Positions 43,403-54,064 of a DNA stretch of 64,000 nt are shown here, in pieces. Positions within the stretch are counted from its first letter, which is position 1. Every line of letters starts with the position of its first letter. Origin of the DNA: Aaosphaeria pasadenensis (Eukaryota > Ascomycota > Dothideomycetes > Pleosporales); assembly GCA_022813625.1 (NCBI GenBank), contig JAKLMB010000009.1:558001-622000 (forward strand), in the 5' to 3' direction. Below the pieces are notes generated by a model. The model made no database searches. It was not told where the DNA came from and was given only the letters and a program-made list of their open reading frames with translations. The position numbers and the translations under genes were made by a program.

Positions 43403-45121
43403 ATGCCAGAACCAAGGTCAGGAAATTCTAAGCGACCTAGAGGCGCATATTCCCGTCTGATCTGTATTGGTTGCCGTGATAGACGGATTCGTTGTGAATT
43501 ACCCGAGGAGGTTGAGATTCCAGATCCGGGAGAGCACCGGACGGTACAGACGCCTTGCTATCGATGCAAGCGATTAGGAGTCCCCTGTATAGTTCGACAA
43601 ACCATCTTAGGCCGACCAAGCCCCGACAATAATCATCGAAGCTCCACTATTGGAACAGTTTCTCGATCTGCAGAGACGGGTGACTTCGTTTCGCGTATAA
43701 TCATTGAGCTTCCTACACGAACCAAATCAAATCATATGTCGGATACTACACAGAATGAGCTGAGCAGCGCTCTAGTTCCGCGAAAGAAGTCCTGCGCTTC
43801 AAGCATTCTACCATTGATCCAGCGAGATTCCGCGCTTTGGGGTGGAGATACACTGCTGATCCACACGCCTCAATCTATGGAACAAGTGATCATAATCCGG
43901 GCAGTAGATGCAATTCGATGCGAGAATATGGAAAAGGAATGGTTTCGACATCTGCCCACCCACGTTGGGAACAGCCAAGCTCTCGACCTATCTATCAAAG
44001 CCATTGTCGCCGGTTGTGCTTATGCCAGAGGGGTGCCAAAGCTTACTTCTGGTGATTGCTATCAAGCTTTAGCGCTTGCACTGAATGCTGTGCGGGCTAA
44101 TATCAAACGCCCAAGTGGTGACTTGAGCGACGACATGCTGGCCTCGGCCGCGCTCCTAGCCCATATTGAAGGCATTGTCAATAAGCATGGTCTTCCAACA
44201 AACCTGCATCTCGAGGGACTAGCTGCGATCATGGCGTCTCGGCCCGCATCATACCCGGTAACGCAGCTTGCGAGAGAGATATTCGATTTCCACGCTTATG
44301 ACTCGGCTATTGTGGCGTGCATTCAGGGTACGCCCTCACCCTTCGAAGGCGTTGCTCGTGGATACTTTGCCAATGATAAAATAGGTTACAGGGATAGTGA
44401 CCAGGCTCAACTTAAAGCTCTTGCCAGCGAACTCTTCATTCGGATTCCGAGACTCGTAGGCCTTGTCCGCTCACTACGGCTTGAGCCGCTTCCACAAAAC
44501 AATTTACTGTTCGATGCGCTTGTGCTTTTGGACTCGCTTCTCAAGATTCAAGATCCAGACGCGGAAGAGCGTTTATTACGCAACATCACAGTCTGCCCTT
44601 CGAGCAATCCAAACGCCATCCCTCTCCAGCGGAGTCTGCAGTTCGGTTCCGTCGAGGAATTTGAAGCCCTTGAATATTACTGGCAAAAACGCCTGTATCT
44701 ACTCAGACTAGAACATCACCTCCACAGCTTGTTCTCGTCAAGTACTGTGGTGATAGACAGTGTTGATGAATCGGGAAATTTCCTCCCACGAAGTCTAAGG
44801 CCAAGGACCGACATGTTGCAGCTTGCAACGAACCTTCAGATGTGTATTGAGTATGCTCAAACATTGCCACTTCGACAACATCACAGAATATTCGCTCACG
44901 GGATTGTGACTTTGTGGGGTGCACTGAAAGATTTATCAGTTGGTCTTGGCAACAGCCTGGGGAGCGAAGAGACAGGATCGTTGTATAAGGAAATATTACG
45001 AAGTATAAACAGAGAGTTGAAACCAAAGCCGGATATCACTGCTGAAGATATGGACTTAGCGGCAGATGTCTTTGTTGGTGGATATCCAAAAGGTAGAGTG
45101 GCAGAGCTCTATGGCTTGTAA
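43403..45121 (+). CDS. Zn2Cys6 transcription factor
   Basis: A single open frame of 572 residues. The zinc cluster is near the N-terminus: CIGCRDRRIRC, then a loop of 20 residues (longer than usual), then CYRCKRLGVPC. The rest has no obvious motif but has the helical, Leu-rich character of fungal regulators (LASAALLAHIEGIVNKHGLP, HAYDSAIVACIQG). It is likely nuclear. It sits between the secreted esterase and the BCS1-like gene, close to the ammonia-lyase group, and could be the local pathway regulator; the dyad upstream may be its own site. Both ideas are inference. Confidence 0.85.
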   Translation: MPEPRSGNSKRPRGAYSRLICIGCRDRRIRCELPEEVEIPDPGEHRTVQTPCYRCKRLGVPCIVRQTILGRPSPDNNHRSSTIGTVSRSAETGDFVSRIIIELPTRTKSNHMSDTTQNELSSALVPRKKSCASSILPLIQRDSALWGGDTLLIHTPQSMEQVIIIRAVDAIRCENMEKEWFRHLPTHVGNSQALDLSIKAIVAGCAYARGVPKLTSGDCYQALALALNAVRANIKRPSGDLSDDMLASAALLAHIEGIVNKHGLPTNLHLEGLAAIMASRPASYPVTQLAREIFDFHAYDSAIVACIQGTPSPFEGVARGYFANDKIGYRDSDQAQLKALASELFIRIPRLVGLVRSLRLEPLPQNNLLFDALVLLDSLLKIQDPDAEERLLRNITVCPSSNPNAIPLQRSLQFGSVEEFEALEYYWQKRLYLLRLEHHLHSLFSSSTVVIDSVDESGNFLPRSLRPRTDMLQLATNLQMCIEYAQTLPLRQHHRIFAHGIVTLWGALKDLSVGLGNSLGSEETGSLYKEILRSINRELKPKPDITAEDMDLAADVFVGGYPKGRVAELYGL

Positions 45122-45543
45122 GCCAACGTCGGCGGAGCCTTAGACTTGTGGAGTTTCTTTGAGTGGTGTATCGGTGTATAATATGATAAATTCACTGTTA
45201 TGGCTTCTCACCTGGACAATTTGGCCTCGTTATGCCAAGCACTGTATTTCACGATGAGAGTTGCCTTGACTGCTCACCTCAAACAAAGAACAATAAATGC
45301 CGAGCTGGAGGACCCTCGAACAGAAAGAATAGCAGAAAGAATAGTATTTTGTCGGGTACAACGTACAAAGCTTCATTGTTGTGTGGCGTATTTCGAGAGA
45401 TACTCTGATATTGAAATAACCCATTTCATTATTCTAACCTGCGAGCCCGTCGGATATCTAGCAGTAGCACCAAATTTGAAAATGCATCAAAAGTCGCACT
45501 TTAAATCTAGCTCGGTGACCTGAGATGTCGGGCAACAAGCAAC
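45122..45543. other. Intergenic spacer
   Basis: A short spacer between the regulator and the AAA ATPase. A 107-codon frame at 45200-45523 lacks recognisable features. Confidence 0.4.
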
Positions 45544-47139
45544 ATGTTTCCAATTCACCAGCCGTTCGAAACTCTACTAATTGGGTACACAGGTGCGTGG
45601 ATATTAAACCAACAAACTACATCAAGTTCTCCAACTTCCATTCGGTCAGTGTTGGACTTGGCACTAGATTCTACAGCCCCTGGAGAACTGCCACTGACGC
45701 TGCTGCCTCTATTCTGCCTTGTCAATGGTTTGGTCAAGAAAGTTTCTAATGGTGACATCACCACTGTCACGACAAAATCATGCTTGATTTTCGGGGCCGT
45801 GGTTGGCAGCTATCAACTATGGAGTCTCTCAAAATCCTTCATTGTAGACTCGCTACCCTGCCAATACGAAATATCGTTCCGAGATTCAATGGCGATAAAG
45901 ATCTTACATTATATACAAGAAAAGTACATACCGTCGCTGAACTGCCAAACACGTCTCATGCCCAGCTTTGCGCTCCACGAAAGAACAGATAGGTTGCTCG
46001 AGGGAAACAAAAGACTCGGAACTACGACCATCAAATCACGCGGTTTCTTCTTTGGGTATTACTGGCTCCATTTCCAGATTGTGAATGAACTCTCGGAAAT
46101 TCAAAGAGGATCCATGGACGTCGATGACATTGAAAAGCATAATGTGCTTCGACTAGGCTGCTGGTGGGGCGGTGAATCTATACTTAAACAATTCCTTGAC
46201 GAGGTCTTGAAAAGCGAAACCGGTAACGAGCTGTCGATTTGGACGGTAGCAGGGTCCAGCATAATTCCATCTCATCCGTGGGCGAATCACACGCAACCTT
46301 CGAGACCACTTGATACCATTGACCTCGACGACCAAATTAAATCCGAGTTAAGGGAAGGAACTCGTATTTTCTTGTCTAGGCAGCAATGGTACGCGAATCG
46401 CGGAATACCTTACCGTCGCGGATATCTTTTCTTTGGGCCGGCAGGGACCGGGAAAACTAGTACGGCGAAAAGTCTTGCGTCAACATTCGGTGGGCAACTA
46501 TACACCCTTACTCTAGATGAAATCATGGATGAGAAACATCTCCAGCGACTGTTCAGTATCCCTAAAAAGGGCGACTTCATTCTCATCGAGGACATCGATC
46601 GTCTTGATGATGGCGTCACGCAGCAAGAGAATGTAAACAGGCTTGTTGGGACCTGGCGAAGACGAAGGAGAAATATATCACTATCAGCACTTCTGAATGC
46701 GATCGATGGCCCGACGGGTCTTAATGATGGGGTCATACTTATTATGACTTCCAATACATCTGAACTTGATACAGCACTCGTGCGCCCGGGTCGCATTGAT
46801 CAAACTCACTATTTCCCATATGCCACTCATGATGTGGCTAGATCAATATTCAAGCGCTTGTACGGGGACGATGCTACAACGCAGGAGAGCGATGGTGCTA
46901 CATCGCTTAATCTAGACCAGCTTGCGGATGAATTCACGCAGCAGGTACCGGCAGAGACTGTGACGCCAGCTGAAGTCCAAGGATATTTGATTGCTAGAAG
47001 CAATCCTTCTGATGCGGTACGGGATTCTGGGGCTTGGGTGGAGGATGCGATCTCTCGGTCTACTCGAAGGTGTCCAAGTACTCAGAGTGCGGACGTAGTC
47101 GAGCAAGAGGACATTTGGATGCAGTCAGCTGATATGTGA
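45544..47139 (+). CDS. BCS1-like AAA ATPase
   Basis: A single open frame of 531 residues. The C-terminal half is an AAA module: RGYLFFGPAGTGKTSTAKSL (Walker A), DFILIEDIDRLDD (Walker B), MTSNTSELDTALVRPGRID (sensor/Arg-finger region). The N-terminal part has hydrophobic stretches near residues 50-65 and 77-95 and a BCS1-N-like region (SRGFFFGYYWLHFQ, LSIWTVAGSSIIPS). Mitochondrial Bcs1 moves the Rieske protein across the inner membrane, but filamentous fungi carry many divergent paralogs whose roles are unknown. This one has an insert with five consecutive Arg (TWRRRRRNIS) before the second helix. It is next to, and converges with, the ammonia-lyase gene. Confidence 0.88.
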   Translation: MFPIHQPFETLLIGYTGAWILNQQTTSSSPTSIRSVLDLALDSTAPGELPLTLLPLFCLVNGLVKKVSNGDITTVTTKSCLIFGAVVGSYQLWSLSKSFIVDSLPCQYEISFRDSMAIKILHYIQEKYIPSLNCQTRLMPSFALHERTDRLLEGNKRLGTTTIKSRGFFFGYYWLHFQIVNELSEIQRGSMDVDDIEKHNVLRLGCWWGGESILKQFLDEVLKSETGNELSIWTVAGSSIIPSHPWANHTQPSRPLDTIDLDDQIKSELREGTRIFLSRQQWYANRGIPYRRGYLFFGPAGTGKTSTAKSLASTFGGQLYTLTLDEIMDEKHLQRLFSIPKKGDFILIEDIDRLDDGVTQQENVNRLVGTWRRRRRNISLSALLNAIDGPTGLNDGVILIMTSNTSELDTALVRPGRIDQTHYFPYATHDVARSIFKRLYGDDATTQESDGATSLNLDQLADEFTQQVPAETVTPAEVQGYLIARSNPSDAVRDSGAWVEDAISRSTRRCPSTQSADVVEQEDIWMQSADM

Positions 47140-47354
47140 CTTGGTGCATATTTCCAAGATAGGGAAAGGAGTAAACATAGAATGAGACTTGGAGTTGGGT
47201 TAAGGGAAATTTATGGAGTGGCTTTTGTTTGTACTGTTGTCCATGGCATACCATTGGAGGTATCCACAACTGTCTTAATGTTGATTGGTTCTATTTCACA
47301 AAATCTAACATGAGGTGCATTGGTTTTCTGAGAGGAAAAAAAGGGGGGGATTAG

Positions 47355-49618
47355 CTAGACCGTATATTGATCCACTTCTTCGAAACATTGAACCACAATG
47401 TCATACAGCGATCCATTTCGCATCGCCTCATAAACTGCCGATATCATAGATCCCATAGTCCTAAATTTGAACTTTGGATCAGGGCTTTCAGCCTCGATTC
47501 CGTTTGCAAAATCAGCCTCTCGGATATACTCTTCGCCAAAGAAAGGTACCCCAAGTGTTGTTCTGACGAATTCATACAGCCTTCGCGCTGCAGCGCCTAG
47601 GATAGGTTTGGCGTCAGGCTTCGCTAGGTATTGGGCATGTATGGTAGCGTAGATTTCAGAAGCAGTTCTTGCAGCCGTGGTACCCCAATCCTGGACTGCT
47701 TGAAGGCTGGTCTGAGTCGAAGGAAGTTTGCGCAGGAAGCGGGCTTGCAGGTTGTCAGTAGCGTTGAGAAAACGGACTGATGAATCCATGTGTGTGGTTT
47801 GATCGGCATTCTCTGCGAACTTAGCCCAAAGTTCGTTGATGAGCTGTTCAAACTCTGGCCCAGATGAGGCTGTCTGGACACAAGAGTCTATACACCGTCT
47901 TGTGATCTCTTTGAACTTTGGTTCAAGGGTCTTGCGAAATTGAAGATCTAGTGCGCGTAAGTCTAGGGCTTGACAGAGAGCAACAAGATGCGCAGCGGCG
48001 AGCTGAGTGAGTGTGTCCACAGCAGTAAGGGTATAGCGACCCGAAATCAAAGCTAGTGAATTGATGCTCTGATTTCCCATCTCGGCAGACTGTACGTGTG
48101 ACACAGGGTTCGCAAGAAACCCCAGCTCCGATTGCAAGGCCGCAACATAGATGTCGGTTCCCTTCCATATCCACGATTGACTTGGCTCATCAACTACCAG
48201 ATTAGGGGCGAGGCCTTTGTTGGTTGAAGGATTGATGATTTCTGTACATTGAGCGAACATGATTTGTCCGAGTGCCTGGCAGCCCTGGCGCGCTTTTTCC
48301 ATTGCTGATGTGACAGCCTTTGCTTGGAAGTTTCCTCCGTGTAATAATCCTCCTGAAGGATTTATCAAGGGGTTGTCGGTGACAGAATTGATTTCAATTG
48401 AGACCTGGGAGTGTGCAAGAACTAGATCTTCAAGCACGGGACCAATCCATTGTGGCGCTGTACGTGTAGAGTATCTCTCTTGTCGAAGACTGAATTCCTG
48501 GGAGCCGTTGTTGTCTGCCACGAGGCTAGATCCTCGAAGAAAGCTTCTGAGACTGTTGGCACATTCTATCTGACCCGGGTGCGGCCTGACCTGAGCGAAG
48601 AATGCATCGAAACTTTCCTCAGTACCACATAGAGTCTCTACTGACATGGCAGTCAGAACCTGAGATACTGAAGCCAGACAGAGCACCTCATGAACTGCTA
48701 AACTTGCAACTGCTGCAGATGCAGCAGTCCCATTCACCAACGCGAGTCCCTCCTTAGCTCGGATGTCTATTGGCTGGATTTGACCAAATGCAAGGGCTTC
48801 CTGAGCAGATACAAGCTCTCGGCGGTTGTCCCTGTCGATCCACGCCTGCACCGATGGCTTGCCCTGCAGTACCCCGCCAAGGTAAGAGAGCGGAGATAGA
48901 TCCCCAGAAGCTGATATACTACCTCGGAGTGGAACTCGAGGGACGATATCCTGGTTTAGAAGCTGCAGTAGCCTTTCTAAGAACACTGGACGCACACCTG
49001 ATGCTCCACGTGAAAGGGAGTTCAGGCGTATCAGCATAGACCCACGGACCCAGGATTCCGGCATCGAGGTTGTTTCGATGGGGCTGCTCACAGGTTTCGA
49101 TGAAGTAAACCCAGCTGGGAGCTCTGACTCGATGTCAAAATCCGCATTACCTGAGAGTACTCCATAGTGCAGTCCTCTGATTAGCCCTCTCTGAATTTCT
49201 TCTACAGCCTGTGATCGGACGTTTGCGCTACCTCCAAAGCCAGTGTTGATACCTTATTGAAAGTGTCAGATTTAGTGATTTGCGTGCCCAACCAATCGCG
49301 GTATCGAGTCCCTACCGTAAAGCACTTCACCATCTTTGAGCTTGCCGTAAACCTGCTCTGTGTCCTTTCCGACGTGTTCTAAAACTTTATCTGTTATAAT
49401 TGCTTCCCGACCATATCTATGAGATGCTGGTATTAGTGAATTGTGCTAAATCTGCATAAACATACTCATTTGTTGCTGTACCTAGCTGATGCGATGATGT
49501 CCGCAAGCTTCAAAGCTTTTCCATCAATTGTAGTTGTTTCCGTTTCGTCAATGATGAGTTTTCGCAAGCTTTGCCAGTGATCCACAAGCAGTGGAATGAA
49601 TTGACCGGCGGGCGCCAT
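47355..49618 (-). CDS. Phenylalanine/tyrosine ammonia-lyase
   Basis: Three exons (49618-49482, 49416-49316, 49252-47355) join to 711 residues, normal for fungal PAL. The MIO prosthetic group forms from Ala-Ser-Gly in GSISASGDLSPLSYL. Other signatures are YGINTGFGGSANVR (catalytic Tyr loop), SVTDNPLI, GGNFQAKAVTSAMEKAR and EMGNQSINSLALISGRY. The enzyme releases ammonia from L-Phe (or L-Tyr) to give cinnamate (or coumarate). The substrate-switch site reads His-Tyr (GLHYGVL). A His at the first place is linked to tyrosine acceptance, so a dual-specificity enzyme is possible. Its 3' end faces the BCS1-like gene. Upstream lies a peroxisomal-type hydrolase, then an adenylating enzyme that could activate the product. 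Confidence 0.94.
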
Positions 49619-50147
49619 GGGTATGTGTTGGTTATATGATACTAGCACAGCTCTTTGTTCAATGAAATGAAACTCGAAGTATGTGTGTAAAGCCTGTTGT
49701 TAGTGGCCAAAACACTGGTACAGGATAGCCACTGTGTTGAAAACTATTCTCAATAGCACTTGATTGCTATTTGTGATTTGATGTGGAAAGACAAGATGAT
49801 GAACTCTGCGCCACTTTCTTTTGTTAGAGCGATGATGATAACTTGATTGAGAAATGTGGGTCGAACACGAGGAGTGTCCGTATCGTAATGACTTCGTATC
49901 ATGCTATTGACCCACTTGCTTCCCCGACATGGTAAACTACATACCTGTTGAACCAGTCAAATAATTCACCCCACGTCTAACGGCTTTTCTAATGACCCTA
50001 GGGAGGCGGTCAAAATACGTCATTGGCCTGCGCGCTTGATAGGGGATATACAGCATTTGCAGACTACCCAAAATGAGGGCTTGTATCCGTTCCGAGGTCT
50101 ATCATCAGAAAACCACATGTGGGAGTTCCGATCACTTGCTGAATAAA
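49619..50147. other. Promoter of the ammonia-lyase gene
   Basis: About 530 bases between the ammonia-lyase start and the 3' end of the alpha/beta hydrolase. No gene. I saw no clear copy of the dyad found at 43.1 kb. Confidence 0.5.
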
Positions 50148-51503
50148 CTACAACTTCGGCGCAGCTTTAGTAGGGGCAAGACGCTGCGTATCAGCGTCCT
50201 CTTTCACCCCACTGAGCCAATTATCCGACAGTTCTTTTCTATTGCTCTTGCTCTTTCCAGTATCAAAGCTCTCCCAGAAGCTCTGCTCATGTTTCCACCT
50301 AAGTAATTCTCTGCGAAGGAAATCATGAATTGTGACTGCAACGACAGCAGGCTTCTCGAAGCAGCAAAGGTGGCCAGCATCCTCCAGTTCTTGCTCTTCG
50401 ACGCCACCATCCTCGACTCCACCGTTGCCGCCTATCCCGGTCCCTGTAAATTGCACATGAAGATTGCGCACCTCGTCGAAGTTGATGTGCGAATACTCAC
50501 CATAGATAAATATTGTTCGCGGGCGCAGGGTTGGTAAGGACTGCATTGTCAATACACCTTCAGGCCTGGTCCACATAGCATTTGCGTGACCCGAAGACGG
50601 TATGTATTCGGGGTTTATCATTCTTTCTTTAAGCCTCGATGTTCTGTTCGAAGGGTCTTCCGGGAGCGGCGCGAAATTAGGTCTGATATACGACCATGCT
50701 TCTTGTGCCTTTGGTGTGGCAAGTGTGACCTTTCCTTCGTCTACATCTCGTAAACCATACTTCAAATAACTTTGAAGTACGCGGGAGTCCATGGCTTGGA
50801 AGAACGCATTTCTGCTAATCTGCTTTTCTGCATGGGCACGTGAGTCCCATGTCTCGCGACGAGATGACGAGAACATGGCTGCGTTCGGACCTGGAGGTGG
50901 AAAATCTTGGATAACAGGTTCCAGAATAATCAACGAATGCAACAGCCGCGGGTGCATTAGAGCAAGATTGATGCTGACATTTATTAGATTGAGCTCATGT
51001 GCCTTATGTCATCGCGACCTACATCTGCAATGCGCCCATGCTGTGCCCCAACCCAACAAAGGGCGGGCTCATTTGATGTCGGAACTGATTCACGAGGAGG
51101 AACAGATCTCGTGAATGATCCAGCCAGTTTGGATCGTCTCCTAGCTCCTCCGAGTTAAGAGCGTAGCTTGCACCCTGGTGAGCGACGTCTGCTATCCATA
51201 CGGCCCGGATATTGCGAGCATCAGGCCCGCTCCATAGATCTTCCCACAATGGCTCGTAGCATTCCTAGTATTGTGAGTGGCGCCATACCTATCAGCTCGG
51301 AGTTAATGATTTACCTTTGGAAAGCCGTTGGCATGAGCAGCAATGATGGTCGCCGCATTGTCTCTCGGCTTGATAGCTTTAGGTCTATACTCCTTAACGG
51401 CGAGATATAACTCAGAGTTGTCGCTTTTTGTGCCATGGGGGAACTGGCGAACCAATGTGCAAGGAGAACGATGTTCCGTTACTGTAAAATTCGCAGTAGG
51501 CAT
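50148..51503 (-). CDS. LPX1/AKT2-like alpha/beta hydrolase, likely peroxisomal
   Basis: Three exons (51503-51315, 51264-51023, 50973-50148) give 418 residues. Family signatures are EHRSPCTLVRQFP, AAHANGFPK, WIADVAHQGAS, DDPNWLDHSRDL and the nucleophile elbow GHSMGA. HPRLLHSLIILEPVIQ and a late GHLCCFEKP stretch carrying the probable catalytic His complete the fold. The protein ends APKL; PKL is a PTS1-like tripeptide also known from a fungal peroxisomal toxin-pathway enzyme, so peroxisomal import is plausible. Relatives include yeast Lpx1 and the Alternaria AKT2 group. It is divergently transcribed from the adenylating enzyme with a 289-base promoter between them, which suggests co-regulation. 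It may release or transfer an acyl product. Confidence 0.9.
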
Positions 51504-51792
51504 GATAGAACCTTTCGCTATTTCGCGACAGGATGCGTTAAACTTGAACCAAGAAATTCAGGATGAAGTGAAAGGTCAGACGGAGCCAGGAAGCTTTTAA
51601 TAATAATGTCAGTACTCCCCAGGAAGAGGGGGTCAGCACTATCTGAAGGACGATCCTTAGCCAAGTCTGGGATTGCCCCACAATTTCAACGCCCTGCATC
51701 ATGTACACAGAGCCAGACTACGGTTGTGTATGACGAGCCTTAAGATAGCCTTGAGCACCCAAGGCTCCATTCTCCTCTTTTCAAATCAGAAT
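51504..51792. promoter_or_regulatory. Shared divergent promoter of the hydrolase and ligase
   Basis: These 289 bases separate the two ATGs. A direct repeat with core GTCAGYACT occurs at 51608-51616 and 51632-51640; the second copy carries GGTCAGC, also present in the 43.1-kb dyad. Regulatory meaning is unproven. Confidence 0.5.
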
Positions 51793-53525
51793 ATGTCGGC
51801 TCAAACAAAAGCGGAGGTGGATACCGGTATTCCTGGGAAGCGGCTCATCGCTTCTACGATAGATGCCCAAGCTGTATCGCGACCTAACGAAGCCATCTTT
51901 TCTATTCCGAAAGACGATTCAGATCTCTCAAAAGGTTTCCGAGATATCACATGCAAATCTTTTTCAAATGCGATCAACCATGCTGCTATTTGGCTAGTTA
52001 CCAATTTAGGGGCATTGAGTAATGCTCCATTCAATGCCATCGCCTACTCAGGCCCCAATGATTTGCGATATCCCATTCTAGCAGTCGCAGCATCGAAAGT
52101 TGGAAAGCAAGTAAGTGGAAGTATTTTGAAGTGACTGTGGCCCTAGCATGTGCTGTCAATTGACATATTCAGATCCTGTTCCCATATTCTCTGGCGCCTG
52201 CTTTGGTCAAGAAGAACATGATCCTTTCTACAGGCTGCAAAGCTCTTCTTCATCCGATGAATGAACGTGAGACGGCACAACACCTTCTCGCTGATACTCC
52301 GCAGATCAAGACCGTCGCGGTTCCTGAACTGGATCATTGGCTTAACGCCAATGAAATTGCCATATTTCCCTACCCCAAATCGTTTGATAAAGGGAAAGAC
52401 GACCCGTGGCTTATTTTCCATACATCTGGGACCACAGGATTTCCCAAAATAATCACCTACACGAACCGCATGATGACTTCATTTGATATTGCACAAGGAC
52501 TACCGGAGCATAGGGAGCATACTCAGCTTGGCTGGCACAGTCATAGACGGTGCTTCTCAGTCGTACCGTTGAGCCACTTTTCGGGCTTGTGCGCAGCGCT
52601 TCAAGCTCCTTTCTTCTTACATTCTATTGTTGTACAAGGTCCAGCAACAAATGCACCGAGCCCTGGAGGCATCATAGAGACGTTAAAATATAGCCAGGCA
52701 AAAGGTTTTGTCGCACCACCCTTCCTGTTGCAAGCATTAACACAACAGCCACCTGCACTAGAGATCCTCAAGAGCCTCGATTACATACAATGGATCGGGG
52801 CTGCTCTTGATGCAGAGACTGGTAGTGTTCTTTCAAAACACGTAAAAATATGCCCTGCGATGGGAACGACAGAATGTGGCCCCTACTTTCTGGAGACAGC
52901 CGAGTCTCCCAAAGACTGGGCCTACTATCGCTTTCAGTCGGGTCAAGGAATTCATTTTGAAGAAGGGGGAGATAGACTATATGAGCTGGTATTCAAAAAA
53001 GATCCCGATGCCGTATGGCAGCAAGTCTTTTCTGTGTTCCCAGATACTTCAGTGTATCAAACAAGAGATTTGTTCCAGCCACATCCAGACAAAGAAGGAC
53101 TCTGGGCGTATGTTGGTCGCTCTGATGATATTGTGGTGCTTTCAAACAGTGCAAATGTCGATGCCGCCTCGGTAGAGGAGACCATATCAAAACATCCAAG
53201 CGTGCAGATGGGGTTCTTCGGTGGCAACGGACGTGAGCGCCCATTTCTTGTTATCGAGCTCACACCAGCGGCAAGCGAGATATTCAAAGAGAAAGGTTTC
53301 GAAATAACCATGAAAGAAATATGGCCGGTAATAGAAGAGGCAAACAAAGGGCTTTCCAATTATACTAGGCTGCTGAAGGAATTTGTCATAATTACTAATG
53401 GCGAAAAGGGTTTGATACGGAATCCAAAAGGATCACTGGTGCGAGCAGCGAGTCTGCAAAAGTTTGAAGTCGAGATTGAGCGTCTTTATGGAGGTAGGGT
53501 TGGTATGAATCATTTGATCATCTAA
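51793..53525 (+). CDS. Stand-alone adenylating enzyme (NRPS-like A domain / acyl-CoA ligase)
   Basis: Two exons, 51793-52110 and 52173-53525, join in phase 0 to 556 residues. ANL-superfamily motifs are present: FHTSGTTGFPKIITYTN (A3), CPAMGTTECGPYF (A5), YQTRDLFQPH (A7) with YVGRSDDIVVLS (A8), and NPKGSLVRAASL with the catalytic Lys of A10. The sequence resembles the A domain of fungal NRPS-like A-T-R reductases, but it stops after the A domain: no thiolation Ser motif and no reductase follow in this frame. It would activate a carboxylic acid with ATP; passing it to CoA or to a carrier elsewhere is open. Next to an ammonia-lyase, a cinnamate-type acid is the obvious guess. No PTS1 is visible (ends NHLII). 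Confidence 0.9.
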
Positions 53526-53941
53526 GTCCAGATATTCATCAAACAGTTCAAGTATAGCACCCGCAGCTTTCAGCACCGGCTGGATCGATGGGCCCCTGTA
53601 TTTATTACCTCTGTCAAATATCTCTTTCTGAATTTCAATAGCATTTCGATTTAGCCCTTAGTAATTTTCTCGGCGTAGGGTAGGAATTTCTCGCATTTCA
53701 TGTAGTCTGAGGTCGACTCTTCAAACTATGTGCGACGCTACTCTTTGATGCACTAGGTTAGGTCCACTGCGTAGACAACACGAGAGGTCTGAGCACTGGC
53801 ACCACTGGCAACAGGGTTGCGTGCCGTCGTTACGAAGCGATGACGCTGATTATCCTGCGGGAAATTTGTTTTGGGAAATCGTCCGTACAAAATAGTGGGG
53901 AAACGACATCGAAACCCGACAATAATTGGAGAGGATAGTGA
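53526..53941. other. Intergenic spacer
   Basis: The 3' flank of the adenylating enzyme gene leading to the third MITE-like copy. No gene. Confidence 0.5.
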
Positions 53942-54064
53942 AGCACGTCGGGATGGCCACTTGCTAGCTTTTCTATTTTCTAGAGCACTGTAGCCAGTTA
54001 ATAATCCTAATGCCTTGAGAGTGTACAGTTTAAAATACCGGCAGCCAGCCAGCCCGACGTGCCT
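53942..54064. mobile_element. MITE-like element, copy C (123 bp)
   Basis: The left end AGCACGTCGGGATGGCCAC and right end GCCAGCCCGACGTGCCT are imperfect inverted repeats and match the ends of copy A. The interior 15-mer ACTGTAGCCAGTTAA is identical (53987-54001). It is shorter than copy A through internal loss. Confidence 0.7.
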
